Positions 33,360-40,974 of a stretch of DNA of 44,276 nt are shown here, one piece after another. The translations under genes and the position numbers were made by a program. This DNA is from Pseudomonas asplenii. Lineage in GTDB: Bacteria > Pseudomonadota > Gammaproteobacteria > Pseudomonadales > Pseudomonadaceae. The stretch spans positions 41,749 through 86,024 of the forward strand of contig NZ_JSYZ01000021.1 in NCBI RefSeq assembly GCF_001293465.1, in the 5' to 3' direction. Below the pieces are notes generated by a model, which was given only the letters and a program-made list of their open reading frames with translations, had not been told where the DNA came from and made no database searches. Each line of letters starts with the position of its first letter. Within the stretch, counting starts at the first letter, position 1.

Positions 33360-35366
33360 TTATCTGTCGGCTTTTTCCTCTGAGTTCTGCGGGGTATTTC
33401 CTGATGTCGGCGAGGTATTTTGAACGTTCCCAGGCGTTTTCGGGCGGCTGGCGTAGATGGGGTAATCATTCAATCTGAACCCGCCGTTGAAACGGGCTCC
33501 AATCCTGTCGCAGAGGTGGATGACGGTGTCCACCGCTCCGCGCAGGCAGGGTTCGGTCCACCCGGCGTCGACGCAGAACGACTCCCCGCAGAGGTAAAGG
33601 CCACTGCCGGCCGAGTAGTTGCGGTTGTAGCTCATCAGGTCGATGACATCGTAGTAGGTCCCGGGGCGATACAGCCGTGCCGCGCCGAGAGCGTTGCGAT
33701 CAGTGATCCAGCGATGGACCCGGGCCTTGTCGGCATCGATGTAGGGAGAAATACGTCGGTTGATATTGCTGGCGCGCAGCAGGATCCGGTCCAGCTCGGC
33801 GATGCACTTGGCGACCAGTTCCCGGTCGCTGAATATCGCCAGCTTGGTCGCATCGTCCTCCCAGGTGTAGCTCAGCAGAATGCAGTCGTTGGGGTAGCTC
33901 TCGTTGTAGCGGTAGGTGTAGACGTCGTGAATCAGGCTGTCCGTGACCATCGCCTGGGGAATGCCATGGGCGTCGCTGAAGAAGCGCTTCTGCAAGGGCG
34001 CGAATACCTTGCAACTGGTTTCCCAGTGCGCTGTCTGGTAGGCGTTGCGGATTTGAAATGGCAGCATCTGCTCGGTGAAGCCAACGAGCTGGATCGTGGT
34101 TTCGATCAGCCAGGATGGCAGGGTGAGTACAACCGAGTCGAAGTCTTCGTGGCAGGACAGGCGTCGCTGTGGGTCGCTCCATTGCCGTTCGTAGTGCACG
34201 CGGATCTTCTGGTTGGTCAGTTTGCTCAGGCCCGTGACCCTGGATTGGCTGGAGAATCCCGCTCCGCGTTGTTTGCAATGGTCGAAAAAGGAACTGCCTG
34301 GCTTGTCGATATCCAGGAACAGCATGCACTCGTCCAGCGCTGCAACTCCCAGGTATCGGGGGCCATCGAAAGCCAGCCCGTGGGAGTCGAGCAGTTCGTA
34401 CTGGTGCAGATGAGGTGCCGGTAGAGGCTTGCCTCGATCGTCGACGCGACCGTGGATCAGTTGCAACTGGTCGCTGAACCCGAAGAGTGCGGTTCGTATC
34501 GGATACAGGCAGCACGCGTCGTAAAATGCTCCCCAACTGCCGTCGCCGATACCGATCGCGTAGAAGATCGCCGATTCCTCTGCGTTCATACCCACCCCGC
34601 CGAAGTCACCGGGGTTGGATGGATTCCAGTTCTCCAGCGGTGCCAGAGCCAGCAGACTGCGAAACGACAGGCTTTCATAACGCTGGGCGATGGCTGCCCA
34701 AAGGCTTTCCCAACCCGGGCCGGCATAGTGTGTCTGTATCTGCTTGTCCAGGCGTGCAACGAAGGCCCTCCATTTGCCATATACCCGCTGCAGCGATTCA
34801 CCGGGTGGCGGCGTTTGCCCGTCATGGTTGTTCCAGATGAGCATCTGTGGAGTGGTTTGCGTGTCCAGCAGGCCGTCGCGCAGGAAAATCCCGGTGCCGT
34901 TCACATGGGCGCTGCCGGGGTTGGCAAAGTCGGAAATCTTCAACTGGAACAGCTTCGTGTAGTAGGCCTGCAGGGATCGCCCTTCGAGTGGCGGTTCACC
35001 GCGTCGATTGAAGAAGGGCAGGCGCATGGCGCCCATTTCGAAGGGGGTGGAGCCGGCGCCGGCGGGCAGGCTTCGGTCCACCACTGTCAGATGGCGCCCA
35101 CCGACCCGGCTCGATTGTTCGAACAGGGTTATGTCGCGCAAGCCGCAGCGCAGCAATTCCCTGGCCGTGGTCAGCCCGGTTATTCCGGCGCCAACGATGG
35201 CGACCTTGTGATTGATACCGCTGGCATCGGCAATGCCGCCGGGTTGTTCAACCAGTTTTCGATAGTCGAAACACAAGTCGGGCGGGTTGGGGAAAGGGGG
35301 GCGCCAACGATTGTTGTCCGGTTGAGGCGTACCGTGTATGGGGGTTGCGGGCGATTCGGACGGCAT
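33360..35366 (-). CDS. Flavin-dependent L-amino-acid 2-monooxygenase/oxidase (tryptophan 2-monooxygenase-like)
   Basis: A 668-residue FAD enzyme of the amine-oxidase superfamily. The dinucleotide-binding motif VAIVGAGITGLTTA is at residues 55-68. EMGAMRLP (110-117) contains the Arg that in tryptophan 2-monooxygenase binds the substrate carboxylate. SYTWEDDATK (about 499-508) is the hallmark of that subgroup (IaaM, phenylalanine 2-monooxygenase; SYSW in lysine monooxygenase DavB). The FAD-pyrophosphate end is GLYLCGES (589-596), followed by AGWTEPCLRGAV. Such enzymes turn an L-amino acid, O2 and FAD into an amide plus CO2, or a 2-oxo acid. A Pro-rich N-terminus and a disordered C-terminal ~30 residues flank the domain. 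The ATG at 35366 has GGAG 8 nt upstream. First gene of the cluster; the amino acid used is unknown. Confidence 0.9.
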   Translation of the reverse strand: MPSESPATPIHGTPQPDNNRWRPPFPNPPDLCFDYRKLVEQPGGIADASGINHKVAIVGAGITGLTTARELLRCGLRDITLFEQSSRVGGRHLTVVDRSLPAGAGSTPFEMGAMRLPFFNRRGEPPLEGRSLQAYYTKLFQLKISDFANPGSAHVNGTGIFLRDGLLDTQTTPQMLIWNNHDGQTPPPGESLQRVYGKWRAFVARLDKQIQTHYAGPGWESLWAAIAQRYESLSFRSLLALAPLENWNPSNPGDFGGVGMNAEESAIFYAIGIGDGSWGAFYDACCLYPIRTALFGFSDQLQLIHGRVDDRGKPLPAPHLHQYELLDSHGLAFDGPRYLGVAALDECMLFLDIDKPGSSFFDHCKQRGAGFSSQSRVTGLSKLTNQKIRVHYERQWSDPQRRLSCHEDFDSVVLTLPSWLIETTIQLVGFTEQMLPFQIRNAYQTAHWETSCKVFAPLQKRFFSDAHGIPQAMVTDSLIHDVYTYRYNESYPNDCILLSYTWEDDATKLAIFSDRELVAKCIAELDRILLRASNINRRISPYIDADKARVHRWITDRNALGAARLYRPGTYYDVIDLMSYNRNYSAGSGLYLCGESFCVDAGWTEPCLRGAVDTVIHLCDRIGARFNGGFRLNDYPIYASRPKTPGNVQNTSPTSGNTPQNSEEKADR

Positions 35367-35503
35367 CCTTGAAACTCCTTGTCATTGGCCGTTGGGAGAG
35401 GGTTGCCGAACGAGTCTGGAGTTTCGAGGTGGGGACTGCGCGGTATTCTGGTATGGAGGTTCAGGGCGCTCCTGCCTATGCAGTCGGACAGCAGCGCCGC
35501 GGT

Positions 35504-36499
35504 TCAGGCGGCCTGCTGGAACTGTTGTCGATACTGGTTCGGTGACAGTTCGGTGTGCTGGCGGAACAGTCGCGCAAAGAAACTGGCATCGTCGTAGCCG
35601 ACCTCGTAGCTGATGGTCTTGATGCTCTTGCGGGTGCCGGACAACAGGCCCTTGGCGGTCTCGATGCGCAGGCGCTGCAGGTAGTGCAGCGGCTTGTCGC
35701 CGGTGGCGGTCTGGAAGCGGCGCATGAAGTTGCGGATGCTCATGCCGTGGTCGCGGGCCACATCCTCGAAGCGGAACTTGTCGGCGAAGTGTTCTTCGAG
35801 CCACTGCTGGATCTGCAGGATGATCACGTCCTGGTGCAGCTTCTGGCCGCCGAAGCCGATGCGTCCCGGCGCGTAGCTGCGCTGCACTTCGTAGAGGATG
35901 TCGCGGGCCACGGCCTGGGCGATGTTGGCCCCGCAGAATCGCTCGATCAGGTAGATGTAGAGGTCGCAGGCCGAGGTGGTGCCGCCGGCGCAGTACAGGT
36001 TGTCGGCGTCGGTCAGGTGCTTGTCCTGGTTCAGGTGGACGTTGGGGAAGCGTTCACTGAAGGTGTTGAAGAAGCGCCAGTAGGTGGTGGCCTCCTTGCC
36101 GTCGAGCAGGCCGGCTTCGGCCAGCCAGAAGACCCCGGTCGCCTCGCCGCAGAGCACGGCGCCACGGGCGTGCTGTTCGCGCAGCCAGGGCAGGACCTGC
36201 GGGTAGCGTTGGCAGAGGTTGTCGAAGTCGTCCCAGAACGCCGGCAGGATGATCACATCGGTATCGGCCAGGCCGCCGTCCACCGGCATGATCACGTCGC
36301 TGAAGCTGCCCACGGGGTTGCCGTCCGGGCTGACCAGGCGTGTCTCGAAGGCGGGTGTGAGCCCCTGGCCGAGCTGCTTGCCATGGCGCAGGCTGGCGAG
36401 ATGGAAGAAGTCCTTGGCTTGCATGAGGGTCGAGGCGAAGACCCGGTCGGTAGCCAGGATGCTGACGCGCCGCAAGGACGTCGAGGAAGTGTTAGCCAT
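35504..36499 (-). CDS. GlxA-family AraC-type transcriptional regulator
   Basis: A 331-residue regulator with a DJ-1/PfpI-like N-terminal domain (about 10-190; the nucleophile-elbow region reads GAVLCGEATGVFWLAEAG) and a C-terminal AraC double helix-turn-helix (FRFEDVARDHGMSIRNFMRRF, then SYEVGYDDASFFARLFR). GlxA-type proteins often regulate catabolism of amines and amino-acid derivatives such as arginine, carnitine or glycine betaine. It lies 137 nt upstream of the monooxygenase gene on the same strand and is divergent from an acyl-CoA dehydrogenase gene. In P. aeruginosa I recall a regulator in the same place beside the dehydrogenase (PA4436/PA4435), so its original target may be the dehydrogenase. 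The ATG at 36499 lacks a strong ribosome site. Confidence 0.9.
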   Translation of the reverse strand: MANTSSTSLRRVSILATDRVFASTLMQAKDFFHLASLRHGKQLGQGLTPAFETRLVSPDGNPVGSFSDVIMPVDGGLADTDVIILPAFWDDFDNLCQRYPQVLPWLREQHARGAVLCGEATGVFWLAEAGLLDGKEATTYWRFFNTFSERFPNVHLNQDKHLTDADNLYCAGGTTSACDLYIYLIERFCGANIAQAVARDILYEVQRSYAPGRIGFGGQKLHQDVIILQIQQWLEEHFADKFRFEDVARDHGMSIRNFMRRFQTATGDKPLHYLQRLRIETAKGLLSGTRKSIKTISYEVGYDDASFFARLFRQHTELSPNQYRQQFQQAA

Positions 36500-36645
36500 G
36501 ATTCGATTATTCTTATAAGGGATAGTGGTCAACAAACGGCTGGATCGTCTTATTTTTTGTCGCATGTGTCCAGTGGTTCGAGGCAAAACGCTGGCATAGG
36601 CTCACTGGGCCAATCCCGGCTTCAGTGTGTCTGCAAGGTGCCCGC

Positions 36646-37782
36646 ATGATCCCCAGAACCCTGTTCAGTTCCGAGCACGAGCTATTCCGCGGCAGCGTAC
36701 GCAAGTTCCTCGAGCAGGAGGCGTTGCCCTTTCATGCCCAGTGGGAAAAGCGTGGTTATGTCGATCGCGAGCTGTGGCGCAAGGCGGGGCAGGCGGGGAT
36801 GCTCTGCTCCCACCTGCCGGAGGCCTACGGCGGCATGGCGGCGGACTTTCTCTACAGCGCGGTGGTGATCGAGGAGATCAGCCGGCTGGGCCTGAGCGGC
36901 ATCGGCTTCTCGCTGCATTCGGACATCGTCGCGCCGTACATCCTGCATTACGGCAGTGAAGCGCTGAAGCTCAAGTACCTGCCGCGCCTGGTCAGTGGCG
37001 AAATGGTCACGGCCATCGCGATGACCGAGCCGGGGGCCGGTTCCGATCTGCAGGGGGTCAAGACCACGGCGGTGCTCGATGGCGACGAGTATGTCCTCAA
37101 TGGTTCGAAGACCTTCATCACCAATGGCTTTCTCGCCGACCTGGTGATCGTGGTCGCCAAGACCGATCCGAAGGCCGGGGCCAAGGGCACCAGCCTGTTC
37201 CTGGTCGAGGCCGATACGCCGGGCTTTGCCAAGGGCAAGCGGCTGGAGAAGGTCGGGATGAAGGCCCAGGACACCTCGGAGCTGTTCTTCCAGGATGTCC
37301 GCGTGCCGAAGGAGAACCTGCTGGGGCAGGCCGGCATGGGCTTCGCCTACCTGATGCAGGAACTGCCCCAGGAGCGCCTGACCGTGGCGGTGGGTGCGCT
37401 GGCGTCGGCCGAGGCGGCGTTGCAGTGGACGCTGGACTACACCCGCGAACGCAAGGCCTTCGGCAAGGCGATCGCCGACTTCCAGAACACCCGCTTCAAG
37501 CTGGCGGAGATGGCCACCGAGATCCAGATCGGCCGGGTGTTCGTCGACCGCTGCCTGGAGTTGCATCTGGAGGGCAGGCTCGATGTGCCGACCGCGGCGA
37601 TGGCCAAGTACTCGGGCACTGACCTGCAGTGCAAGGTGCTCGACGAGTGCGTTCAACTGCATGGTGGCTACGGTTTCATGTGGGAATACCCGGTGGCCCG
37701 GGCCTGGGCGGATGCGCGGGTGCAGCGGATCTATGCGGGGACCAACGAGATCATGAAGGAGATCATTGCGCGGTCGCTGTGA
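36646..37782 (+). CDS. Acyl-CoA dehydrogenase (LCAD/IVD-like)
   Basis: A 378-residue FAD enzyme that catalyses the first oxidation of an acyl-CoA. The signature AMTEPGAGSDLQG and the C-terminal RIYAGTNEIMKEIIA are clear. The position that holds the catalytic Glu in medium- and short-chain enzymes is Ala here (YAGT), so the base is probably E243 in LPQERL, as in long-chain and isovaleryl-CoA dehydrogenases. The ATG at 36646 has AAGG upstream at about 8 nt. It is divergent from the GlxA-type regulator gene, with 146 nt between. A composite REP element follows its stop codon. Substrate chain length or branching cannot be fixed from sequence. Confidence 0.94.
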   Translation: MIPRTLFSSEHELFRGSVRKFLEQEALPFHAQWEKRGYVDRELWRKAGQAGMLCSHLPEAYGGMAADFLYSAVVIEEISRLGLSGIGFSLHSDIVAPYILHYGSEALKLKYLPRLVSGEMVTAIAMTEPGAGSDLQGVKTTAVLDGDEYVLNGSKTFITNGFLADLVIVVAKTDPKAGAKGTSLFLVEADTPGFAKGKRLEKVGMKAQDTSELFFQDVRVPKENLLGQAGMGFAYLMQELPQERLTVAVGALASAEAALQWTLDYTRERKAFGKAIADFQNTRFKLAEMATEIQIGRVFVDRCLELHLEGRLDVPTAAMAKYSGTDLQCKVLDECVQLHGGYGFMWEYPVARAWADARVQRIYAGTNEIMKEIIARSL

Positions 37783-37819
37783 GGGCGGGAGCTGAGGCAG
37801 CGCAGCCCGGGATGGCCCG

Positions 37820-37978
37820 TTCGCGGATGAGTCCGGCTCCCACAGTTTTTCGGCGCTCACGGAACCTGTGATCTACGCGACGCCGTGTGGGGGCCAACGG
37901 TCTTCAGCTTACTGCCGATAAGCTGCAGAACCTGGCTGATATGCGTCGCGCTTCCTGGGAGCCGGATTCATCCGCGAA
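37820..37978. repeat. Composite REP-type palindrome
   Basis: TTCGCGGATGAGTCCGGCTC (from 37820) and its near reverse complement (ending at 37978) face each other about 110 nt apart. Between them are nested inverted pairs, CGCGACG (37876-37882) with CGTCGCG (37944-37950) and CAGCTT (37905-37910) with AAGCTG (37920-37925), so the whole segment can fold as one long hairpin. The core (GCGGATGA-TCCGGCTCCCA) differs from the REP type at 782-861. It separates the convergent acyl-CoA dehydrogenase and aldo/keto reductase genes. Confidence 0.85.
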
Positions 37979-38008
37979 CAGGATCTCATGGCAGACCCCG
38001 TTCCCGGT

Positions 38009-39049
38009 TTACGGCGCCGGGTTCGGCTGATCCTTGTGGATCGCCTCGATCCCCGCCAGCACTTCCTCCGACAGCTTCAGTTCGGCACTGGCAATGTTGC
38101 TGTCCAGCTGTTCCAGGGTCGTGGCGCCAATGATGTTGCTGGTCACGAACGGCTGCCCGGTGACGAACGCCAGGGCCATCTGTGCCGGGTCCAGGCCATG
38201 TTCGCGGGCCAGGGCGACGTAGCGGCTGCAGGCGGCTTCCGATTGCGGGTTGAAGTAGCGGCTGAAGCGGCTGTAGAGGCTCAGGCGGGCCTTTTCCGGG
38301 CGCGCACCCCCTTCGTACTTGCCCGAGAGGAAGCCGAACGCCATCGGCGAATAGGCCAGCAGGCCGCATTGCTCGCGCAGGGCGACTTCCGCCAGACCGA
38401 CCTCGAAACTGCGGTTGAGCAGGTTGTAGGGGTTCTGGATCGACACCGCCCGCGGCCAGCCGCGGCGCTCGGCTTCGAGCAGGAATTTCATGGTGCCCCA
38501 TGGCGTTTCGTTGGACAGGCCGATGTGGCGGATCTTGCCGGCCTTGACCTGCTCGTCCAGCGCTTCGAGGATCTCCTCGATCGGCGTGAAGGCCTCGTCG
38601 GCCTTGTGCTTGTAGCCCAACTGCCCGAAGAAATTGGTGCTGCGCTCCGGCCAGTGCAGTTGGTAGAGGTCGATCCAGTCGGTCTGCAGGCGCTTGAGGC
38701 TGGCATCCAGGGCTTCGACGATATGCCGGCGGTTGTGCTTGAGGTTGCCGTCGCGAATATAGCCGATGCCGTTGCCGGGGCCGGCGATCTTGCTCGCCAG
38801 GACCCACTGGTCGCGATCGCCACGCTGCTTGAACCAGTTGCCGATGATGCGTTCGGTGCTGGCATAGGTTTCGGCCCTGGGCGGCACCGGGTACATCTCG
38901 GCGGTGTCCATGAAGTTGATGCCGGCGGCCTTGGCGCGCTCGATCTGGGCAAAGGCTTCGGACTCGGTGTTCTGCTCGCCCCAGGTCATGGTCCCCAGGC
39001 AAATTGCGCTCACGTTCAGGTCGGTTCGGCCTAGCTGACGGTATTCCAT
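38009..39049 (-). CDS. tas: NADP(H)-dependent aldo/keto reductase, Tas type
   Basis: A 346-residue TIM-barrel reductase, the same length as E. coli Tas. It opens with MEYRQLGRTDL and contains the family's catalytic Asp and Tyr in MDTAEMYPVPP, the Lys in ASKIAGP and the His in LHWPER. ATTLEQLDSN near the end is part of the cofactor-binding loop. It reduces aldehydes or ketones with NADPH; the physiological substrate of Tas is not known. The ATG at 39049 has GGGAG about 7 nt upstream. It is divergent from rplM across 245 nt, which holds the rplM promoter and nothing else I can identify. Confidence 0.93.
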   Translation of the reverse strand: MEYRQLGRTDLNVSAICLGTMTWGEQNTESEAFAQIERAKAAGINFMDTAEMYPVPPRAETYASTERIIGNWFKQRGDRDQWVLASKIAGPGNGIGYIRDGNLKHNRRHIVEALDASLKRLQTDWIDLYQLHWPERSTNFFGQLGYKHKADEAFTPIEEILEALDEQVKAGKIRHIGLSNETPWGTMKFLLEAERRGWPRAVSIQNPYNLLNRSFEVGLAEVALREQCGLLAYSPMAFGFLSGKYEGGARPEKARLSLYSRFSRYFNPQSEAACSRYVALAREHGLDPAQMALAFVTGQPFVTSNIIGATTLEQLDSNIASAELKLSEEVLAGIEAIHKDQPNPAP

Positions 39050-39225
39050 TGGCTGCTCCCGTGGGAAAACACCCATAAAAGCAGGTTGAATTTTTTTTGG
39101 CAATCTGGATAATTGCGCACCTCTTTATGCAGTGGAAGTGATGCGCCGCCGCCAAAGAATCTTGCCGTTGAACGGACGCGCCGACCCGAGCCCCCGATAG
39201 CGTCTGTATCCGGCTGCCTTTGACC

Positions 39226-39254
39226 TTGTCAAAGTACGCACTATTCAGTAAGAT
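39226..39254 (+). promoter_or_regulatory. Sigma-70 promoter of rplM-rpsI
   Basis: TTGTCA (39226-39231) and TAAGAT (39249-39254) are separated by exactly 17 nt, 40 nt before the rplM start codon. The -35 matches 5 of 6 and the -10 matches 4 of 6. An overlapping alternative pairs TTGACC (39220-39225) with TATTCA (39242-39247). Confidence 0.65.
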
Positions 39255-39276
39255 CCGCCGTCTTATTTACAGGCGG
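39255..39276 (+). promoter_or_regulatory. Small hairpin in the rplM leader
   Basis: CCGCC (39255-39259) pairs with GGCGG (39272-39276) at the expected 5' end of the rplM transcript. In E. coli the rplM leader is bound by L13 itself for feedback control. Whether this hairpin has that role is not shown by the sequence. Confidence 0.4.
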
Positions 39277-39294
39277 CCCCTGAGGCTATAAAGA

Positions 39295-39723
39295 ATGAAA
39301 ACTTTTACTGCTAAACCGGAAACAGTTAAGCGCGACTGGTTTGTCGTCGACGCTGCTGGTCAGACCCTGGGTCGTCTGGCCACCGAAATCGCGAGCCGTC
39401 TGCGTGGCAAGCACAAAGCCGAATACACCCCGCACGTCGATACCGGTGACTACATCGTCGTCATCAACGCCGAGCAGGTTCGTGTGACCGGTGCTAAAAC
39501 CTCCGACAAGATGTACTACTCCCACTCCGGTTTCCCGGGCGGCATCAAGTCGATCAACTTCGAAAAGCTGATCGCAAAGGCCCCTGAGCGCGTGATCGAG
39601 ACCGCGGTAAAAGGCATGCTGCCTAAGAACCCGCTGGGTCGCGACATGTACCGTAAGCTGAAAGTCTATGCGGGCGCTGTACACCCTCATACTGCTCAGC
39701 AGCCCCAAGAACTGAAGATTTAA
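39295..39723 (+). CDS. rplM: 50S ribosomal protein L13
   Basis: A 142-residue protein matching L13 over its full length, including the N-terminal MKTFTAKPE, the AGQTLGRLATEIA stretch, and the GMLPKNPLGRDM motif that contacts 23S rRNA. It starts at the ATG at 39295, with GAGG about 9 nt upstream. It precedes rpsI by 14 nt, forming the conserved two-gene L13-S9 operon, and shows the strong codon bias expected of a ribosomal gene. Confidence 0.98.
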   Translation: MKTFTAKPETVKRDWFVVDAAGQTLGRLATEIASRLRGKHKAEYTPHVDTGDYIVVINAEQVRVTGAKTSDKMYYSHSGFPGGIKSINFEKLIAKAPERVIETAVKGMLPKNPLGRDMYRKLKVYAGAVHPHTAQQPQELKI

Positions 39724-39737
39724 CGGAATAGTTCATT

Positions 39738-40130
39738 ATGTCGGCGACTCAAAACTACGGCACTGGCCGTCGCAAGACCGCAACCGCACGCGTTTTCCTG
39801 CGTCCAGGTACCGGTAACATCTCCATCAACAACCGCTCCCTGGACACGTTCTTCGGTCGCGAAACTGCCCGCATGGTAGTTCGTCAACCGCTGGAACTGA
39901 CCGAGACCGTCGAGAAGTTCGACGTCTACGTCACTGTCATCGGTGGTGGCGTGAGTGGCCAGGCTGGCGCAATCCGCCACGGCATCACTCGTGCCCTGAT
40001 GGATTACGACGAAACCCTGCGCAGCACCCTGCGTAAAGCTGGTTACGTTACCCGCGACGCTCGTGAAGTTGAGCGTAAGAAAGTGGGTCTGCGTAAAGCG
40101 CGTAAGCGTCCGCAGTACTCGAAGCGTTAA
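39738..40130 (+). CDS. rpsI: 30S ribosomal protein S9
   Basis: A 130-residue S9 protein. It has the N-terminal NYGTGRRKTATARVFL motif and the basic C-terminal tail ending in QYSKR, whose last residues reach the P-site tRNA on the 30S subunit. It is the second gene of the rplM-rpsI operon and is closed by a strong intrinsic terminator 20 nt downstream. Confidence 0.98.
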   Translation: MSATQNYGTGRRKTATARVFLRPGTGNISINNRSLDTFFGRETARMVVRQPLELTETVEKFDVYVTVIGGGVSGQAGAIRHGITRALMDYDETLRSTLRKAGYVTRDAREVERKKVGLRKARKRPQYSKR

Positions 40131-40150
40131 TTCGCTACCCGCTTCAAAAG

Positions 40151-40184
40151 AAGCCCGGTTCCCATGTGGAACCGGGCTTTTTTT
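40151..40184 (+). terminator. Intrinsic terminator of rplM-rpsI
   Basis: AGCCCGGTTCC pairs with GGAACCGGGCT around a 5-nt loop and runs into seven T residues. It is a textbook rho-independent terminator just after rpsI. Confidence 0.96.
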
Positions 40185-40210
40185 ATGGGCGAAATATTTG
40201 CTGTGACAAC

Positions 40211-40237
40211 TTGCCACATCCGTAGACCCCCTATACT
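40211..40237 (+). promoter_or_regulatory. Candidate sigma-70 promoter of petABC
   Basis: TTGCCA (40211-40216) and TATACT (40232-40237) are spaced 15 nt apart, about 145 nt before petA. Both hexamers are good; the spacer is short. The rest of the 250-nt gap after rpsI holds an AT-rich stretch (about 40305-40335), which may contain a second promoter, but no recognisable operator. Confidence 0.5.
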
Positions 40238-40380
40238 ACAAGGCCTGGGGCACTGTGTGCCGGGTAATTACCTTGTCAGAGGTGGGGCTTTTCATTACCA
40301 TTCGGCAAAATTTTTATAACGATAGATTTTTACTTAGACGCCTGATTTAACAGGCCACAAAGCTGATGGGAGAGGACTGA

Positions 40381-40974
40381 ATGAGCAATGACGGCGTGAA
40401 TGCAGGCCGGCGTCGCTTTCTCGTAGCAGCCACATCCGTGGTAGGAGCTGCAGGAGCGGTAGGGGCTGCGGTCCCGTTCGTGGGGTCATGGTTTCCCAGT
40501 GCCAAGGCGAAAGCCGCCGGTGCACCGGTGAAAGTGAATATCGCCAAGATCGACCCGGGGCAGCAGATGATTGCCGAGTGGCGTGGCCAGCCGGTCTTCA
40601 TCGTTCGCCGCACCGAAGAGATCCTGGGGAATCTGACGAAGATCGAGGGGCAGCTCTCCGATCCAACCTCCAAGAACTCGGTACAACCCCCCTACGTCGA
40701 TCCGAAGACGCGTTCGATCAAGCCGGAAGTCCTGCTGCTGATCGGTATCTGCACCCACCTGGGTTGCTCTCCCACCTTCCGTCCGGAAGTGGCACCCGCC
40801 GACCTCGGCAAGGACTGGGTAGGCGGCTATTTCTGCCCTTGCCACGGTTCCCACTACGATCTCGCCGGTCGTGTCTACAAGGCTCAGCCCGCGCCTTTGA
40901 ACCTGCCGGTTCCGCCGCATTCCTATGAGTCCGACACGATCATTGTCGTTGGCGTCGATCAGGAGAAAGCGTGA
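40381..40974 (+). CDS. petA: Ubiquinol-cytochrome c reductase iron-sulfur (Rieske) subunit
   Basis: A 197-residue Rieske protein of the bc1 complex. The [2Fe-2S] ligands lie in CTHLGC (C124, H126) and CPCHGSH (C152, H155), with disulfide cysteines C129 and C154. The N-terminus carries a twin-arginine signal-anchor (RRRFLVAATS, then a hydrophobic helix), consistent with Tat-dependent insertion of the folded cluster domain. It passes electrons from ubiquinol to cytochrome c1. Its stop codon overlaps the petB start (TGATG). Confidence 0.97.
   Translation: MSNDGVNAGRRRFLVAATSVVGAAGAVGAAVPFVGSWFPSAKAKAAGAPVKVNIAKIDPGQQMIAEWRGQPVFIVRRTEEILGNLTKIEGQLSDPTSKNSVQPPYVDPKTRSIKPEVLLLIGICTHLGCSPTFRPEVAPADLGKDWVGGYFCPCHGSHYDLAGRVYKAQPAPLNLPVPPHSYESDTIIVVGVDQEKA

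Noticed and set aside
33420..35372. Plus-strand open frames across the flavin monooxygenase gene
   Set aside because: The minus strand encodes a complete FAD enzyme with a good ribosome site; the plus-strand frames show no recognisable motif.
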